Positions 16,586 to 26,881 are shown, numbered from the stretch's first letter. The stretch: DNA of 33,180 nt from Lysobacterales bacterium (GCA_017302075.1 JAFLEB010000015.1:1-33180), one strand, 5' to 3'. The notes: generated from the sequence alone by a model not told the origin. Translations and numbers: made by a program.

Positions 16586-17235
16586 GGGGCGGCCTTGGTC
16601 AGCGCCTGCAGGTCGGCGGCGATCGCCTTGACGTCGAATGGCGGCTGGATCACGCCGGCCATCCGCGCCTGCGGGTCGAGCAGGACCACGGCGGCGGAAT
16701 GGTCGAGGGTGTAGTCGTCGGCCTGGCCGCTCTTGCCGGGCACCTTCATGAACACCAGCGAGAGCGACCGCGCGAAGGCTTCCATCTCCGGCAATGGCGC
16801 GGTGGCCGCCAGCGAATCGGGATGGAAGGCGTGCGCGTACTGGCCTACCAACTGCGGGGTGTCGCGTTCCGGGTCGGCGGACACGAACAGCACGCGCGGA
16901 CGGGTGGCGTCCGGGATCGACGCCCACTGCTTCTGCGCGCCGGACAGCTCGGCCAGGGTGGTCGGGCAGACGTCCGGGCAGTGGGTGAAGCCGATGAACA
17001 CCAGCGTCCAGTGACCCTTGAGCTCGTCGGCGGTCAGCGGGGTGCCGTCCGACTGCTGCAGGGCGAACGCCGGGAGCACGCGCGGGTTGGGCAGCAGGGT
17101 GGCGCTCTTCACTGCCGGCAACGTGGGTGCAGCCGGGTCCGCGTGGTAGCGCTGCGAAGCCCACAGGCCCAGTCCGGCGGCGGCCAGGACGACGACGGCG
17201 AGCCACATGGGGCGGCGGGAAGCGGATTTCGACAT
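16582..17235 (-). CDS. SCO1/SenC family copper chaperone
   Basis: A 217-residue membrane-anchored protein with a thioredoxin fold that helps insert copper into the CuA centre of cytochrome c oxidase, or serves as a thiol reductase for it. The basic N-terminus MSKSASRRP is followed by an uncleaved hydrophobic anchor (about 10-26). The copper ligands are C86 and C90 in [11 protein letters not shown] and H179 in [24 protein letters not shown] is the family's second signature. The ATG at 17235 is chosen because it puts the anchor at the N-terminus; the frame extends to 17454 through the divergent prmB promoter region. It is translationally coupled to psd (GTGA). No oxidase genes lie nearby. Confidence 0.94.
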   Translation of the reverse strand: MSKSASRRPMWLAVVVLAAAGLGLWASQRYHADPAAPTLPAVKSATLLPNPRVLPAFALQQSDGTPLTADELKGHWTLVFIGFTHCPDVCPTTLAELSGAQKQWASIPDATRPRVLFVSADPERDTPQLVGQYAHAFHPDSLAATAPLPEMEAFARSLSLVFMKVPGKSGQADDYTLDHSAAVVLLDPQARMAGVIQPPFDVKAIAADLQALTKAAP

Positions 17236-17291
17236 GGCGTTCGGCGATGGGGCAGGGTGGGCGACGCGCCATGATACCGGCCCGCCGCCGC

Positions 17292-17297
17292 TATACT
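17292..17297 (+). promoter_or_regulatory. Putative -10 element of the prmB operon
   Basis: TATACT lies 28 bases upstream of the prmB start, so the transcript leader would be about 22 bases. The -35 region shows no consensus. This may be the main promoter of the long plus-strand run that begins with prmB. Confidence 0.5.
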
Positions 17298-17325
17298 TCG
17301 GCGCCGACCCGCGCGCGCGTAGCCC

Positions 17326-18273
17326 ATGTCCCAGGAACTGCAGACGATCATCGACCTGATCCGCTACGGCGCGAGCCGGTTCAACGCGGCCGGTCTGACC
17401 TTCGGGCACAGCTATGACAACGCGCTGGACGAGGCCACCCAGCTGACCCTGCACGCCCTACACCTGCCGCACGACCTGCCGCCGGCCTACGGCAACGCGC
17501 GGGTGACCGAGGCCGAGAAGGAAGACGTGCTCGGCCTGTTCCTGCGCCGGATCGAGGAACGCATCCCCGCCGCCTACCTCACCGGCGAGGCCTGGTTCGC
17601 CGGGCTCAGCTTCAAGTCGGACCCGCGCGCGCTGGTGCCGCGCTCGCCGATCGCGGAGATGATCGAGGCTGGCTTCCAGCCGTGGCTGGGCGACCGCGAG
17701 GTGCGCCGCGCGCTGGACCTGTGCACCGGCTCGGGCTGCATCGCCATCGCCATGGCCCACCACAACCCGGACTGGCACGTGGACGGCGCCGACATCAGCG
17801 ACGATGCGCTCGCGCTGGCCGCGGAGAACGAGGCGCGCCTGCACGTGGGCAACGTCCGCTTCGTGAAGTCGGACCTGTTCTCGGGCCTGCAGGGCGAGCA
17901 CTACGACCTGATCGTCACCAACCCGCCCTACGTCACCAACGACGAGACCGATGCCCTGCCGCGCGAGTATGCGCACGAGCCGGAACTCGGCCTGCGCGCC
18001 GGCGACGACGGCCTGGACATCGCCCTGCGGATCATGCGCGACGCCCCGCTGCACCTGTCGCAGGACGGCCTGCTGGTCTGCGAGGTCGGCGAGGCCGAGC
18101 AGGCGCTGGTGCGCCTGCTGCCCGAGCTGCCGCTGGCCTGGGTGGAGTTCAAGGTGGGGCAGATGGGCATCTTCGTCGCCGAATGCGCCGACCTGGTCGC
18201 GCACCATGCGTCGATCGCGCGCCTGGCCGCGGCCCGCGAGCCGCGTCGCGCGCCGCCCGGCGACTTGTTCTGA
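17326..18273 (+). CDS. prmB: 50S ribosomal protein L3 N5-glutamine methyltransferase
   Basis: A SAM-dependent methyltransferase of 315 residues that methylates a glutamine of ribosomal protein L3. The SAM-binding motif is DLCTGSGCIAIAMA (131-144) and the glutamine-binding NPPY is at 199-202 (IVTNPPYVTNDE). The N-terminal helical region (LIRYGASRFNAAGLTFGHSY then DNALDEA) is characteristic of PrmB and separates it from PrmC. The C-terminal tail after FVAECADLVAHH is short and basic. It is the first gene of the co-directional run, with aroC starting 18 bases after its stop, as in other gammaproteobacteria where prmB and aroC are adjacent. Confidence 0.96.
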   Translation: MSQELQTIIDLIRYGASRFNAAGLTFGHSYDNALDEATQLTLHALHLPHDLPPAYGNARVTEAEKEDVLGLFLRRIEERIPAAYLTGEAWFAGLSFKSDPRALVPRSPIAEMIEAGFQPWLGDREVRRALDLCTGSGCIAIAMAHHNPDWHVDGADISDDALALAAENEARLHVGNVRFVKSDLFSGLQGEHYDLIVTNPPYVTNDETDALPREYAHEPELGLRAGDDGLDIALRIMRDAPLHLSQDGLLVCEVGEAEQALVRLLPELPLAWVEFKVGQMGIFVAECADLVAHHASIARLAAAREPRRAPPGDLF

Positions 18274-18291
18274 GCCCGCGCCGGTGACGCC

Positions 18292-19404
18292 GTGAACACC
18301 TTCGGCCACCTGCTGCGGGTCACCACCTTCGGCGAATCGCACGGGCCGGCCATCGGTTGCGTGGTCGATGGCTGCCCGCCCGGCATCGCGCTCGCGCCCG
18401 CGGACTTCGCGCACGACCTCAAGCGCCGCGCCACCGGCAATTCCCGCCACGTGTCGCAGCGCCACGAGGCCGACGAGGTCGAGATCCTCAGCGGCGTGTA
18501 CCAAGGCCTGACCACCGGCGCGCCGGTCGCGTTGCTGATCCGCAACACCGACCAGCGCAGCAAGGATTACGACGCCATCGCCCGCCAGTTCCGCCCAGGC
18601 CATGCGGACTACACCTACTGGCAGAAGTACGGCGCCCGCGACCCGCGCGGCGGCGGGCGCAGCAGCGCGCGCGAAACCACGATGCGCGTGGCCGCCGGGG
18701 TGATCGCGAAGAAGTGGCTGGCCGATCGGCACGGCGTGCGCGTGCGTGGCTGGCTGTCGCAACTCGGCGACATCGTGCCGGCCGGTTTCGATGCCGGCGT
18801 CGTCGACACCAATCCGTTCTTCTGGCCGCATGCGCCGCAGGTCGACGCGCTCGAACGCTACATGGATGCGCTGCGCAAGTCCGGCGATTCGGTCGGCGCG
18901 CGGGTGACCGTGGTCGCCGACGGGGTGCCGCCGGGCTGGGGCGAGCCGATCTACGGCAAGCTCGATGGCGAGCTCGCCGCGGCGATGATGTCGATCAACG
19001 CGGTCAAGGGCGTGGAGATCGGCGACGGCTTCGCCAGCGTGGCGCAGCACGGGAGCCTGCACCGCGACGTGATGACGCCGGCCGGATTCCAGTCCAACCA
19101 CGCCGGCGGCATCCTCGGCGGCATCTCCACCGGGCAGCAGGTGCTCGTCTCGGTCGCGTTCAAGCCCACCTCCAGCCTGCGCCTGCCGGTCGCGGGCGTG
19201 GACGTGGACGGCAACGTGGTCGACATCGTCACCACCGGTCGCCACGACCCCTGCGTCGGCATCCGCGCGACCCCGATCTGCGAGGCGATGCTGGCGCTGG
19301 TGCTGATGGACCAGGCCCTGCGCCACCGCGCGCAGTGTGGCGATGTCGGCGACGTGTCGCCGCGGGTCCCGGCCGGCCTCGCGGACTTCGGCGACAAACC
19401 CTAG
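18292..19404 (+). CDS. aroC: Chorismate synthase
   Basis: The last enzyme of the shikimate pathway: an FMN-dependent tetrameric lyase turning EPSP into chorismate, the precursor of tryptophan made by the trp genes downstream. The product has 370 residues. Family signatures are [17 protein letters not shown] (1-18, first conserved His), [14 protein letters not shown] (second His region) and [20 protein letters not shown]. The GTG start at 18292 puts NTFG at the normal N-terminus; an earlier in-phase GTG at 18283 is followed at once by a stop. The asd gene follows after 109 bases. Confidence 0.97.
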   Translation: MNTFGHLLRVTTFGESHGPAIGCVVDGCPPGIALAPADFAHDLKRRATGNSRHVSQRHEADEVEILSGVYQGLTTGAPVALLIRNTDQRSKDYDAIARQFRPGHADYTYWQKYGARDPRGGGRSSARETTMRVAAGVIAKKWLADRHGVRVRGWLSQLGDIVPAGFDAGVVDTNPFFWPHAPQVDALERYMDALRKSGDSVGARVTVVADGVPPGWGEPIYGKLDGELAAAMMSINAVKGVEIGDGFASVAQHGSLHRDVMTPAGFQSNHAGGILGGISTGQQVLVSVAFKPTSSLRLPVAGVDVDGNVVDIVTTGRHDPCVGIRATPICEAMLALVLMDQALRHRAQCGDVGDVSPRVPAGLADFGDKP

Positions 19405-19513
19405 CGGCGCGCCGCCGGCGGGCCCCTCCGGGCAGCAGCGCGCCGCACCCGCAACAGCGACTCCCCCATCCCGCGCGGCCCGCGAAGGGCCGTGCCACAC
19501 GAGAGACGATCCC

Positions 19514-20569
19514 ATGGCAGAGGCAACGGCAGGCAGGCGGTACACGGTGGCGGTGGTCGGCGCGACGGGCGCCGTCGGCGAGGCGATGCTCGCGATCCTG
19601 GCTGAGCGCCGGTTCCCGGTCGGGGAACTGGTCGCGCTGGCCAGCGAGCGCTCCGCGGGCGGCTACGTCGACTTCATGGACGACGAGGTGCTGGTGCGCG
19701 ACCTCGCGACCTTCGATCCGGCCGGCGTCGACATCGCCCTGTTCTCCGCGGGCGGCTCGGTGAGCAAGGAATACGCGCCGAAGTTCGCCGCCGCCGGTGC
19801 GGTGGTCATCGACAACTCCTCGACCTTCCGCTACGACGACGACGTGCCGCTGGTGGTCAGCGAGGTGAACCCGGAGGCGACGCGCGAGCGGCCGCGCGGG
19901 ATCATCGCCAACCCCAATTGCTCGACCATGCAGCTGATGCCGGTCCTCGCCCCGATCCACCGCGAATACGGCATCGAGCGGATCAACGTGGCCACCTACC
20001 AGTCGGTCTCCGGCGGCGGGCGTTCCGCGCTGGAGGAACTGGGGCGGCAGACGGCCGAATTGCTCAGCTTCCAGGGCATCACCCCGTCGCGCTTCCCTGT
20101 GCAGATCGCGTTCAACCTGATCCCGCACATCGACGACTTCCAGGACAACGGCTATACCAAGGAAGAAATGAAGCTGGTGTGGGAAACCCGCAAGATCCTC
20201 GGCGACGACAGCATCCAGGTGAATCCGACCGCGGTGCGCGTGCCGGTGTTCTACGGCCACTCGGAGGCCGTCAACATCGAGACCCGGCGCAAGGTCACCG
20301 CCGGCGAGGCGCGCGCGCTGCTGGAAGGCGCGCCCGGCGTGGAAGTGGTGGACGAGCGCAAGCCGGGCGGCTACCCGACCCCGGTGACGCATGCCTCGGG
20401 CAACGACCCGGTGTACGTCGGCCGCATCCGCGAGGATCTCTCGCACCCGCGCGGTCTCAACCTGTGGGTGGTCGCCGACAACATCCGCAAGGGCGCGGCG
20501 CTGAACGCCGTGCAGATCGCGGAGGTGCTGGTGGCCGACGGCTTGCCGGCGAAGGCCGCGCGCGGCTAG
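19514..20569 (+). CDS. asd: Aspartate-semialdehyde dehydrogenase
   Basis: A 351-residue NADP-dependent enzyme reducing aspartyl phosphate to aspartate semialdehyde for lysine/diaminopimelate, threonine and methionine synthesis. The nucleotide-binding loop is VVGATGAVGEAML (14-26). The catalytic cysteine is C136 in IIANPNCSTMQL, and SVSGGGRSALEEL and PHIDDFQDNGYTKEEMK belong to the substrate domain. The short form, with NPNCST and no large insertion, is the type found in many bacteria outside the enterics. GAGAG lies about 10 bases before the ATG at 19514. The frame reaches 19337 inside aroC, which is rejected because the family starts just before the nucleotide loop. fimV follows after 23 bases. 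Confidence 0.96.
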   Translation: MAEATAGRRYTVAVVGATGAVGEAMLAILAERRFPVGELVALASERSAGGYVDFMDDEVLVRDLATFDPAGVDIALFSAGGSVSKEYAPKFAAAGAVVIDNSSTFRYDDDVPLVVSEVNPEATRERPRGIIANPNCSTMQLMPVLAPIHREYGIERINVATYQSVSGGGRSALEELGRQTAELLSFQGITPSRFPVQIAFNLIPHIDDFQDNGYTKEEMKLVWETRKILGDDSIQVNPTAVRVPVFYGHSEAVNIETRRKVTAGEARALLEGAPGVEVVDERKPGGYPTPVTHASGNDPVYVGRIREDLSHPRGLNLWVVADNIRKGAALNAVQIAEVLVADGLPAKAARG

Positions 20570-20592
20570 AGTCCACGCGGGTCGTTCGGGGA

Positions 20593-22608
20593 ATGCGCGT
20601 GCTCGGTCAATTGCGAATCGCGGTCGCCGCGGCGTTGCTGCTGGCCGCCGGCAACGTGGCGGCACTGGGGCTTGGGCAGATCCAGGTGAAGTCGCAGCGC
20701 AACCAGCCGCTGCTCGCCGAGATCCCGATCATCTCGACCACGCCCGGCGAGCTGGAAGCCCTGCAGGCGCGCCTGGCCTCGCCCGAGACCTTCCGCCGGG
20801 TCGGCCTGGCACCGCCCACCGGCGCCGCTGCCGACCTGCAGTTCAGCCTCGGCAGCGACGCCCGCGGCCGCCCGGTGATCCGCGTCACCACGCTGAAGCC
20901 GGTCGACCAGTCGGTGCTGAATTTCCTGATCGAGGTCGATTGGGGGCAGGGCCGCCTGGTCCGCGAATACACCGCGCTGGTCGATGCACCGCGCACCACC
21001 AGTGCCGGCGTGCAGCCTGCGATCGAGGCGCCGCGGGTCGACGCGCCCAACGTCGTCCAGCGTCCGCTCGCGCCGACGCCGGCTGCCGAGCCGCCAAGTC
21101 CGGCGACCCCGGTCGCAGCCGAACCGGTCCGAGCGCCGGCCAACGCCATCCCGCTGCCGGCCGCCCCGCTGGCGAGTGCGGCACCAGCGGCGACGCCGGG
21201 CGAGTACGGCCCGGTCAAGCGCGGCGAAGCCTTGTCCAGCATCGTCGGCAAGCTGGACCTGCCGGGGGGCACCAGCCTCGACCAGGCCATGCTGGCCCTG
21301 CTGCGGGCCAATCCCGATGCCTTCCTCGGCGGCGACATCAACCGGTTGAAGCGCGGCGCGGTGTTGCGCGTGCCCGGCAGCGGCGAACTGCAGGCGGTCG
21401 CGCCTGACGAAGCGGCGATGGTGGTGCGCGAACAGATGCGCCAGTGGCGGCAGGCCCGTCGCCCGGTCGCCCAACCGAGCCAGGTCGATGCCGCGCCCCA
21501 GGCGGCCACCCAGGCGGCATCGCCGAAGCCCCCGGTACCGATGGCGTCTGCACCGACGCCGGCACCCACGCGCCAGGCGGCACCGCAGCCATCGGTGCCC
21601 AAGGCCGCGTCCCCCAAGGCGGTGGCGCAATCGCCAGGGCGCAGCGAAGCACGCTTGCAGATCGTCCCACCCACCGGCCCCGGCAAGGCCACCGCGACAC
21701 GAACCGGCGCCAGCGCCGGCGGCGAGGGCAGCATGCTCCAGCAACAACTGCGCCAGAAAGACGAAGACATCGCGGCCAAGGCCGCGGAGATCGGCGAGCT
21801 CAAGGAGCGCGTCGCGGAACTGGAGAAGTTGCGCCAGGACCAGCAGGCGATGATCGCGCTGAAGGACAGCGAATTGGCGGCCGCACAGCAGCGATTGGCG
21901 GAGGCCAATGCCAAGCCGGCCGCCACGGTCGCCACCCCGCAGCCGGCTGCGGTTGCGGCGAAGCCCGCCGCGGAAGTGCGCCAACCCGTGCCCGAGGAGG
22001 GCAGTGCATCGTCGACCACGCCATGGTTGTGGGGCGGCTTGGCCGTGCTGGGCATGGCGGTGCTGGCGTGGCTGGTGATGCGTCGCGGTGCACGCCCCGC
22101 ATCCAGGCCGCCCGTGCGCCAGCGGACGTTCGATGCGGATGCGCTTGCGGCGAGCTTGCGCGCCCCCAGCCTCGCCGCATTGGACCCCGAACCCGCCGAT
22201 GCCCCGGATGTCGCCGTGGCGGAACAACCAGGCGCTCCCGGCGTGGCGCAGGACGAGGCGGCGCCTGCCGCTGCGGCACCGCCCCCGACGCGCAACGAGA
22301 CGCCCACCTGGCATTCAGGTTGGGTGCAGACCGAGCCTCCGTCGCCGCCGCAACCGGTGGCGCCAGCGCCGCGCTTCGTCGCGCCGGAGCCGGTTGTCCC
22401 AGCCCAACCGGAGGCGCCCGAACGGGGGCCCCAGGCACCGGCGATCGCGCAGGCCAAGGCTTCGGTCGAACACCGGATGAAGCTGGCGCGCGCCTTCCTC
22501 GACATCGGCGACGACCATTCGGCGAAGCAGCTCCTGCGCGAGATCATGGACGACGTCGATCCCGCCGCACGGGATGAGGCGGCGCGCATGCTGCGTGAGC
22601 TCGGCTGA
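20593..22608 (+). CDS. fimV: FimV-type polar hub and type IV pilus assembly protein
   Basis: A 671-residue inner-membrane peptidoglycan-binding protein that promotes type IV pilus assembly and polar localisation in Pseudomonas and xanthomonads. A signal peptide (to about A24) precedes the FimV N-terminal domain (LGQIQVKSQRNQPLLAEIPI). A LysM-like domain lies at about 200-265 (YGPVKRGEALSSIVGKLDL), then a long Pro/Ala-rich linker, a coiled coil at about 381-437 (LKERVAELEKLRQDQQ), one membrane segment at about 477-496 (WLWGGLAVLGMAVLAWLVM), and the conserved C-terminal cytoplasmic FimV domain (KLARAFLDIGDDHSAKQLLR) to the end. It is shorter than Pseudomonas FimV (over 900 residues), mainly in the cytoplasmic part. 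A GTG at 20599 is an alternative start with better spacing from GGGGA. Confidence 0.93.
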   Translation: MRVLGQLRIAVAAALLLAAGNVAALGLGQIQVKSQRNQPLLAEIPIISTTPGELEALQARLASPETFRRVGLAPPTGAAADLQFSLGSDARGRPVIRVTTLKPVDQSVLNFLIEVDWGQGRLVREYTALVDAPRTTSAGVQPAIEAPRVDAPNVVQRPLAPTPAAEPPSPATPVAAEPVRAPANAIPLPAAPLASAAPAATPGEYGPVKRGEALSSIVGKLDLPGGTSLDQAMLALLRANPDAFLGGDINRLKRGAVLRVPGSGELQAVAPDEAAMVVREQMRQWRQARRPVAQPSQVDAAPQAATQAASPKPPVPMASAPTPAPTRQAAPQPSVPKAASPKAVAQSPGRSEARLQIVPPTGPGKATATRTGASAGGEGSMLQQQLRQKDEDIAAKAAEIGELKERVAELEKLRQDQQAMIALKDSELAAAQQRLAEANAKPAATVATPQPAAVAAKPAAEVRQPVPEEGSASSTTPWLWGGLAVLGMAVLAWLVMRRGARPASRPPVRQRTFDADALAASLRAPSLAALDPEPADAPDVAVAEQPGAPGVAQDEAAPAAAAPPPTRNETPTWHSGWVQTEPPSPPQPVAPAPRFVAPEPVVPAQPEAPERGPQAPAIAQAKASVEHRMKLARAFLDIGDDHSAKQLLREIMDDVDPAARDEAARMLRELG

Positions 22609-22626
22609 GGTCGCGCCGCGAATCGC

Positions 22627-23418
22627 ATGCGCCTGGCGCTGGGGGTCGAGTACGACGGCAGCGGGTTTTCCGGCTGGCAGCGCCTGAGCGCGGCCGGCAC
22701 GCAAGCCGCCGATGGCAGTTTGCAGACCGCGCTGGAGAACGCCCTGTCCCGGGTCGCCGATGCGCGCATCGACACCGTATGCGCGGGGCGCACCGATGCC
22801 GGCGTGCACGGCCAATGCCAGGTCGTCCATTTCGACACCGACGCACGCCGCGACGCGCGTGGCTGGATCCTCGGGACGACCGCGAACCTGCCAGCCACGA
22901 TGGCGGTGCGCTGGTGCGTGCCGGTGGCCGACGACTTCAACGCCCGCTTCTCCGCGCGTGCGCGGCGCTATCGCTATCGCGTCCTGAACCGCAGCGCGCG
23001 CCCCGGCCTGGGGCGGCAATACCTGGGCTGGGAACGCATGCCGCTGGATGCCGACGCGATGCACGCCGGCGCACAGGCGCTGCTGGGGGAACAGGACTTT
23101 TCCGCCTTCCGCAGCGTGCAATGCCAGGCGACCCACGCGCGCCGCAACCTGCAGGCGATCTCGGTCCACCGCGATGGCGACGACGTGGTGGTGGAGGTGC
23201 AGGCGAATGCGTTCCTGCACCACATGGTCCGCAACATCGTCGGGTCGCTGCTGGTGGTGGGCCGCGGGGAGCGGCCCATCGGCTGGATCGACGACCTGCT
23301 GGCCGGCCGCGACCGGACCGTCGCCGGGCCGACCGCGCCGGCGCAGGGGCTGCTGTTCATCGGGCCGCGCTATCCGCGACAATGGGGCCTGCCGGCGGAA
23401 GTCACCGGCGACGAGTGA
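22627..23418 (+). CDS. truA: tRNA pseudouridine(38-40) synthase
   Basis: A 263-residue enzyme that converts uridines 38-40 in the anticodon arm of many tRNAs to pseudouridine. The catalytic aspartate is D57 in [20 protein letters not shown]. Other TruA signatures are [16 protein letters not shown] at the N-terminus, [12 protein letters not shown] in the middle, and [20 protein letters not shown] near the C-terminus. The length matches E. coli TruA (270). It lies between fimV (18 bases upstream) and trpF (three bases downstream), an arrangement known from Pseudomonas and xanthomonads. Confidence 0.97.
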   Translation: MRLALGVEYDGSGFSGWQRLSAAGTQAADGSLQTALENALSRVADARIDTVCAGRTDAGVHGQCQVVHFDTDARRDARGWILGTTANLPATMAVRWCVPVADDFNARFSARARRYRYRVLNRSARPGLGRQYLGWERMPLDADAMHAGAQALLGEQDFSAFRSVQCQATHARRNLQAISVHRDGDDVVVEVQANAFLHHMVRNIVGSLLVVGRGERPIGWIDDLLAGRDRTVAGPTAPAQGLLFIGPRYPRQWGLPAEVTGDE

Positions 23419-23421
23419 GCC

Positions 23422-24120
23422 ATGCAGCGCGCCCTGTTCCGCACCCGCATCAAGTTCTGCGGCCTGACCCGCGCCGGCGACATCCGCCTGGCCGGCGAGT
23501 TGGGCGTGGATGCCGTCGGCCTGGTGTTCGCCCGGCACAGCAAGCGCCGGGTCGAGCCCGCGTCCGCGCGCGCGCTGCGCGATGCGATGGCGCCGCTGGT
23601 CGACGTCGTCGCCCTGTTCATGGACAACCCGGTCGATGAAGTGCGCGAGGCGATCGCGCAGGTGCGGCCGTCCCTGCTGCAGTTCCATGGCAGCGAGGAC
23701 GATGCCTTCTGCCGCCGCTTCGGCCTGCCGTACCTCAAGGGGATCGGCATGCGCGGGCACGAGGCCGCCCTCAGTGGGCGCATGTTGCACGCGCGCTATC
23801 CGAACGCGGCCGGCTTCGTGCTGGACGGCCATGAGGCCGGTGCGGCCGGTGGCAGCGGCCAGCGCCTCGACCTGTCCGCGATCCCGCCGGACATGACCAA
23901 GCCGTGGGTGCTGGCGGGTGGGCTGGAGCCGGACAACGTGTTCGCCGCGGTGCGCCGGGCCTCGCCCTGGGGCGTGGATGTCTCCAGCGGGATCGAGGCG
24001 CAGCCCGGGGTCAAGGATGGCGCGCTGATGCGCCGCTTCGTCGAGGAGGTCCGGCGCGCGGACTGCGTCGAACTCGGCGAAGACGATGCGTTCAAGTCGT
24101 GCAACGCCTGTGGCCGCTGA
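23422..24120 (+). CDS. trpF: Phosphoribosylanthranilate isomerase
   Basis: A 232-residue TIM-barrel enzyme for the third step from chorismate to tryptophan. The catalytic base is C13 in [11 protein letters not shown] and the acid is D135 in [25 protein letters not shown] and the phosphate-binding [14 protein letters not shown] complete the family pattern. The C-terminus is about 20 residues longer than usual and ends in an acidic, cysteine-containing tail (SCNACGR) that does not look like part of the barrel. It is nearly contiguous with truA. A 185-base gap follows before trpB. Confidence 0.96.
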   Translation: MQRALFRTRIKFCGLTRAGDIRLAGELGVDAVGLVFARHSKRRVEPASARALRDAMAPLVDVVALFMDNPVDEVREAIAQVRPSLLQFHGSEDDAFCRRFGLPYLKGIGMRGHEAALSGRMLHARYPNAAGFVLDGHEAGAAGGSGQRLDLSAIPPDMTKPWVLAGGLEPDNVFAAVRRASPWGVDVSSGIEAQPGVKDGALMRRFVEEVRRADCVELGEDDAFKSCNACGR

Positions 24121-24140
24121 CGGCGCGGGCAGGGCTCGTG

Positions 24141-24146
24141 TAGGCT
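24141..24146 (+). promoter_or_regulatory. Putative -10 element in the trpF-trpB gap
   Basis: TAGGCT lies 21 bases after the trpF stop, and a start codon of a 27-residue ORF follows at 24154. If used, it gives trpB its own promoter with a leader of about 150 bases and makes the short ORF nearly leaderless. No matching -35 was found. Confidence 0.3.
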
Positions 24147-24153
24147 ACCCGGC

Positions 24154-24237
24154 ATGAGTTCCGTGCGCCGCAAACCCGCCCCGTTCGGCCGCTCCTTGCG
24201 GCGCTGGCGCCGGGTGCCGGCCGCGATGGTCAGGTGA
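24154..24237 (+). CDS. Possible 27-residue arginine-rich leader ORF before trpB
   Basis: An ATG-started frame MSSVRRKPAPFGRSLRRWRR then VPAAMVR and TGA lies in the gap between trpF and trpB. It holds eight arginines and a single tryptophan. It has no ribosome-binding site, but the TAGGCT eight bases upstream could allow a leaderless message. It does not look like a classic trp attenuator leader, since there are no tandem Trp codons and no terminator hairpin with a T-tract. It may be chance in GC-rich DNA. Confidence 0.2.
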   Translation: MSSVRRKPAPFGRSLRRWRRVPAAMVR

Positions 24238-24305
24238 TGCGTCCGGCAGCGAAGCGCCACCTGTCCGCCGCCTGATCGGCTGCCCACGCTCCCGGAAGAC
24301 TCAGC

Positions 24306-25544
<1,239 letters not shown>

Positions 25545-25617
25545 AACAGCGCAACTGGCCTCGCCGGGCTGGTTGCGCGACAATGCCGGGTTCAGTCACC
25601 ACCCCAGGAGTGCGGCC

Positions 25618-26067
25618 ATGGCCGACGAACAGCAGGCCCCGACCGCGGCCGACCCGCAGAACGCGCAGAACCCGAACCAGCTGGATCCGGCGTTCTTCGA
25701 TTGCGTCAACGAATACCTCGAGCTGACCAACAAGCAGTCGCAGCAGCAGGGCGTGCGCCGCATCAGCATGGCCAGCCTGTACGCGGCGGCGCGCTTCAAT
25801 GCCCACGTTTACCTGGTCAGCGTGAAGCCGGTCCATGCCGCCGGCGAGCGCAAGGATTTCCTCGATTACATGACCACCATGTACCGCCGGATGCTGAACG
25901 AGCACCTGGACGGCATGGGCCAGGAGCGCGGCATCGACGTCGGCGAATCCGAGCTGGCGGCCGAATACGCCGCGGCGGGCGTCCAGGTCGGTCGCGTGGG
26001 ACCGACGCCGGCGGGTGACTACGTCGCCTCGGCCGGCGCGGTGCCGCCGGCAGCCTCGAACGAATGA
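25618..26067 (+). CDS. DUF3144 family protein
   Basis: A 149-residue soluble protein of unknown function. The core, about residues 25-105, holds DPAFFDCVNEYLELTNKQSQ, ISMASLYAAARFNAHVYLVS and DYMTTMYRRMLNEHLDGMGQ and matches the DUF3144 family, which is helical and widespread in proteobacteria. The N-terminus (ADEQQAPTAADPQNAQNPNQ) and C-terminus are low-complexity. The ATG at 25618 is chosen because AGGAG lies eight bases upstream; the frame extends to 25573 without such a site. It sits 73 bases after trpB, and its stop overlaps the trpA start (ATGA), so trpA translation should depend on it. Confidence 0.88.
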   Translation: MADEQQAPTAADPQNAQNPNQLDPAFFDCVNEYLELTNKQSQQQGVRRISMASLYAAARFNAHVYLVSVKPVHAAGERKDFLDYMTTMYRRMLNEHLDGMGQERGIDVGESELAAEYAAAGVQVGRVGPTPAGDYVASAGAVPPAASNE

Positions 26068-26879
26068 CCCGGCTGCAGCACCGGCTCGAGGACCTGCGCG
26101 CCTCGGGGCGCAAGGCCCTGGTGCCGTTCGTGACCGCCGGCGATCCCTCGCTGGCGGCCACGGTCCCGGTCATGCACGCGCTGGTCGAGGCCGGCGCGGA
26201 CGTCATCGAGCTCGGCGTGCCGTTCTCGGACCCGATGGCCGACGGCCCGGTGATCCAGCGCAGCTCCGAGCGTGCGCTGGCGCGTGGCGTCGGCCTGAAG
26301 CGGGTGCTGGCGCTGGTCGAGGCATTCCGCGAGACCGATGCGGCCACGCCCGTGGTGTTGATGGGTTATCTCAATCCCGTCGAGATCCGCGGCGTGGCGA
26401 CGTTCGCGGCCGCAGCGGCGGAGGCGGGCGTGGACGGCGTGCTGCTGGTCGACCTGCCGCCGGAAGAGGCAGGCGAATACCACGCGGCCTTCGACCGGCA
26501 TGGCCTGGCGTTGATCTCGCTGGCCTCGCCGACCACGCCGCAGGCCCGCCTCGAGCGCCTATGCGCCCAGGCCGAGGGGTACCTGTACTACGTCAGCTTT
26601 GCCGGGGTGACCGGGGCCGACCGCCTCGACGCCGGCGATGCCGCCGGCCACCTGCAGGCGATCCGCGCGATGGCCCGGATCCCGGTGTTCGCGGGCTTCG
26701 GCATCCGCGATGCCGCAAGCGCCGCGGCGATGGCGGCGCATGCCGATGGGGTGGTGGTCGGCAGTGCGTTGGTCGCCACCTTGGAAGGGAGCGCCGACGA
26801 GGCCGATGCGGCCCGGCGCGCGGGCGACTTCCTGCGTCCGCTGCGCGGGGCGCTCGACGGCTTGCCGGCCGGCGCCTGA
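26064..26879 (+). CDS. trpA: Tryptophan synthase alpha subunit
   Basis: A 271-residue TIM-barrel enzyme that splits indole-3-glycerol phosphate and passes indole to TrpB through the tunnel. The catalytic residues E49 and D60 fall at the same numbers as in E. coli, in VIELGVPFSDPMADGPVIQ. VGSALV is the phosphate-binding end of the barrel. The start ATG overlaps the DUF3144 stop. accD follows after 59 bases. Confidence 0.97.
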   Translation: MTRLQHRLEDLRASGRKALVPFVTAGDPSLAATVPVMHALVEAGADVIELGVPFSDPMADGPVIQRSSERALARGVGLKRVLALVEAFRETDAATPVVLMGYLNPVEIRGVATFAAAAAEAGVDGVLLVDLPPEEAGEYHAAFDRHGLALISLASPTTPQARLERLCAQAEGYLYYVSFAGVTGADRLDAGDAAGHLQAIRAMARIPVFAGFGIRDAASAAAMAAHADGVVVGSALVATLEGSADEADAARRAGDFLRPLRGALDGLPAGA

Positions 26880-26881
26880 GC

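Noticed and set aside
17458..19545. 695-residue reverse-strand frame across prmB and aroC
   Set aside because: Antisense to two complete enzymes with all signature motifs; it arises from third-position GC bias.
20566..22940. Long reverse-strand frames across fimV and truA
   Set aside because: The Pro/Ala-rich linker of FimV leaves several frames open; FimV domains, coiled coil and membrane segment are all in the plus frame.
24121..24305. Classic trp attenuator before trpB
   Set aside because: The short ORF has one Trp codon and there is no competing hairpin followed by a T-tract.
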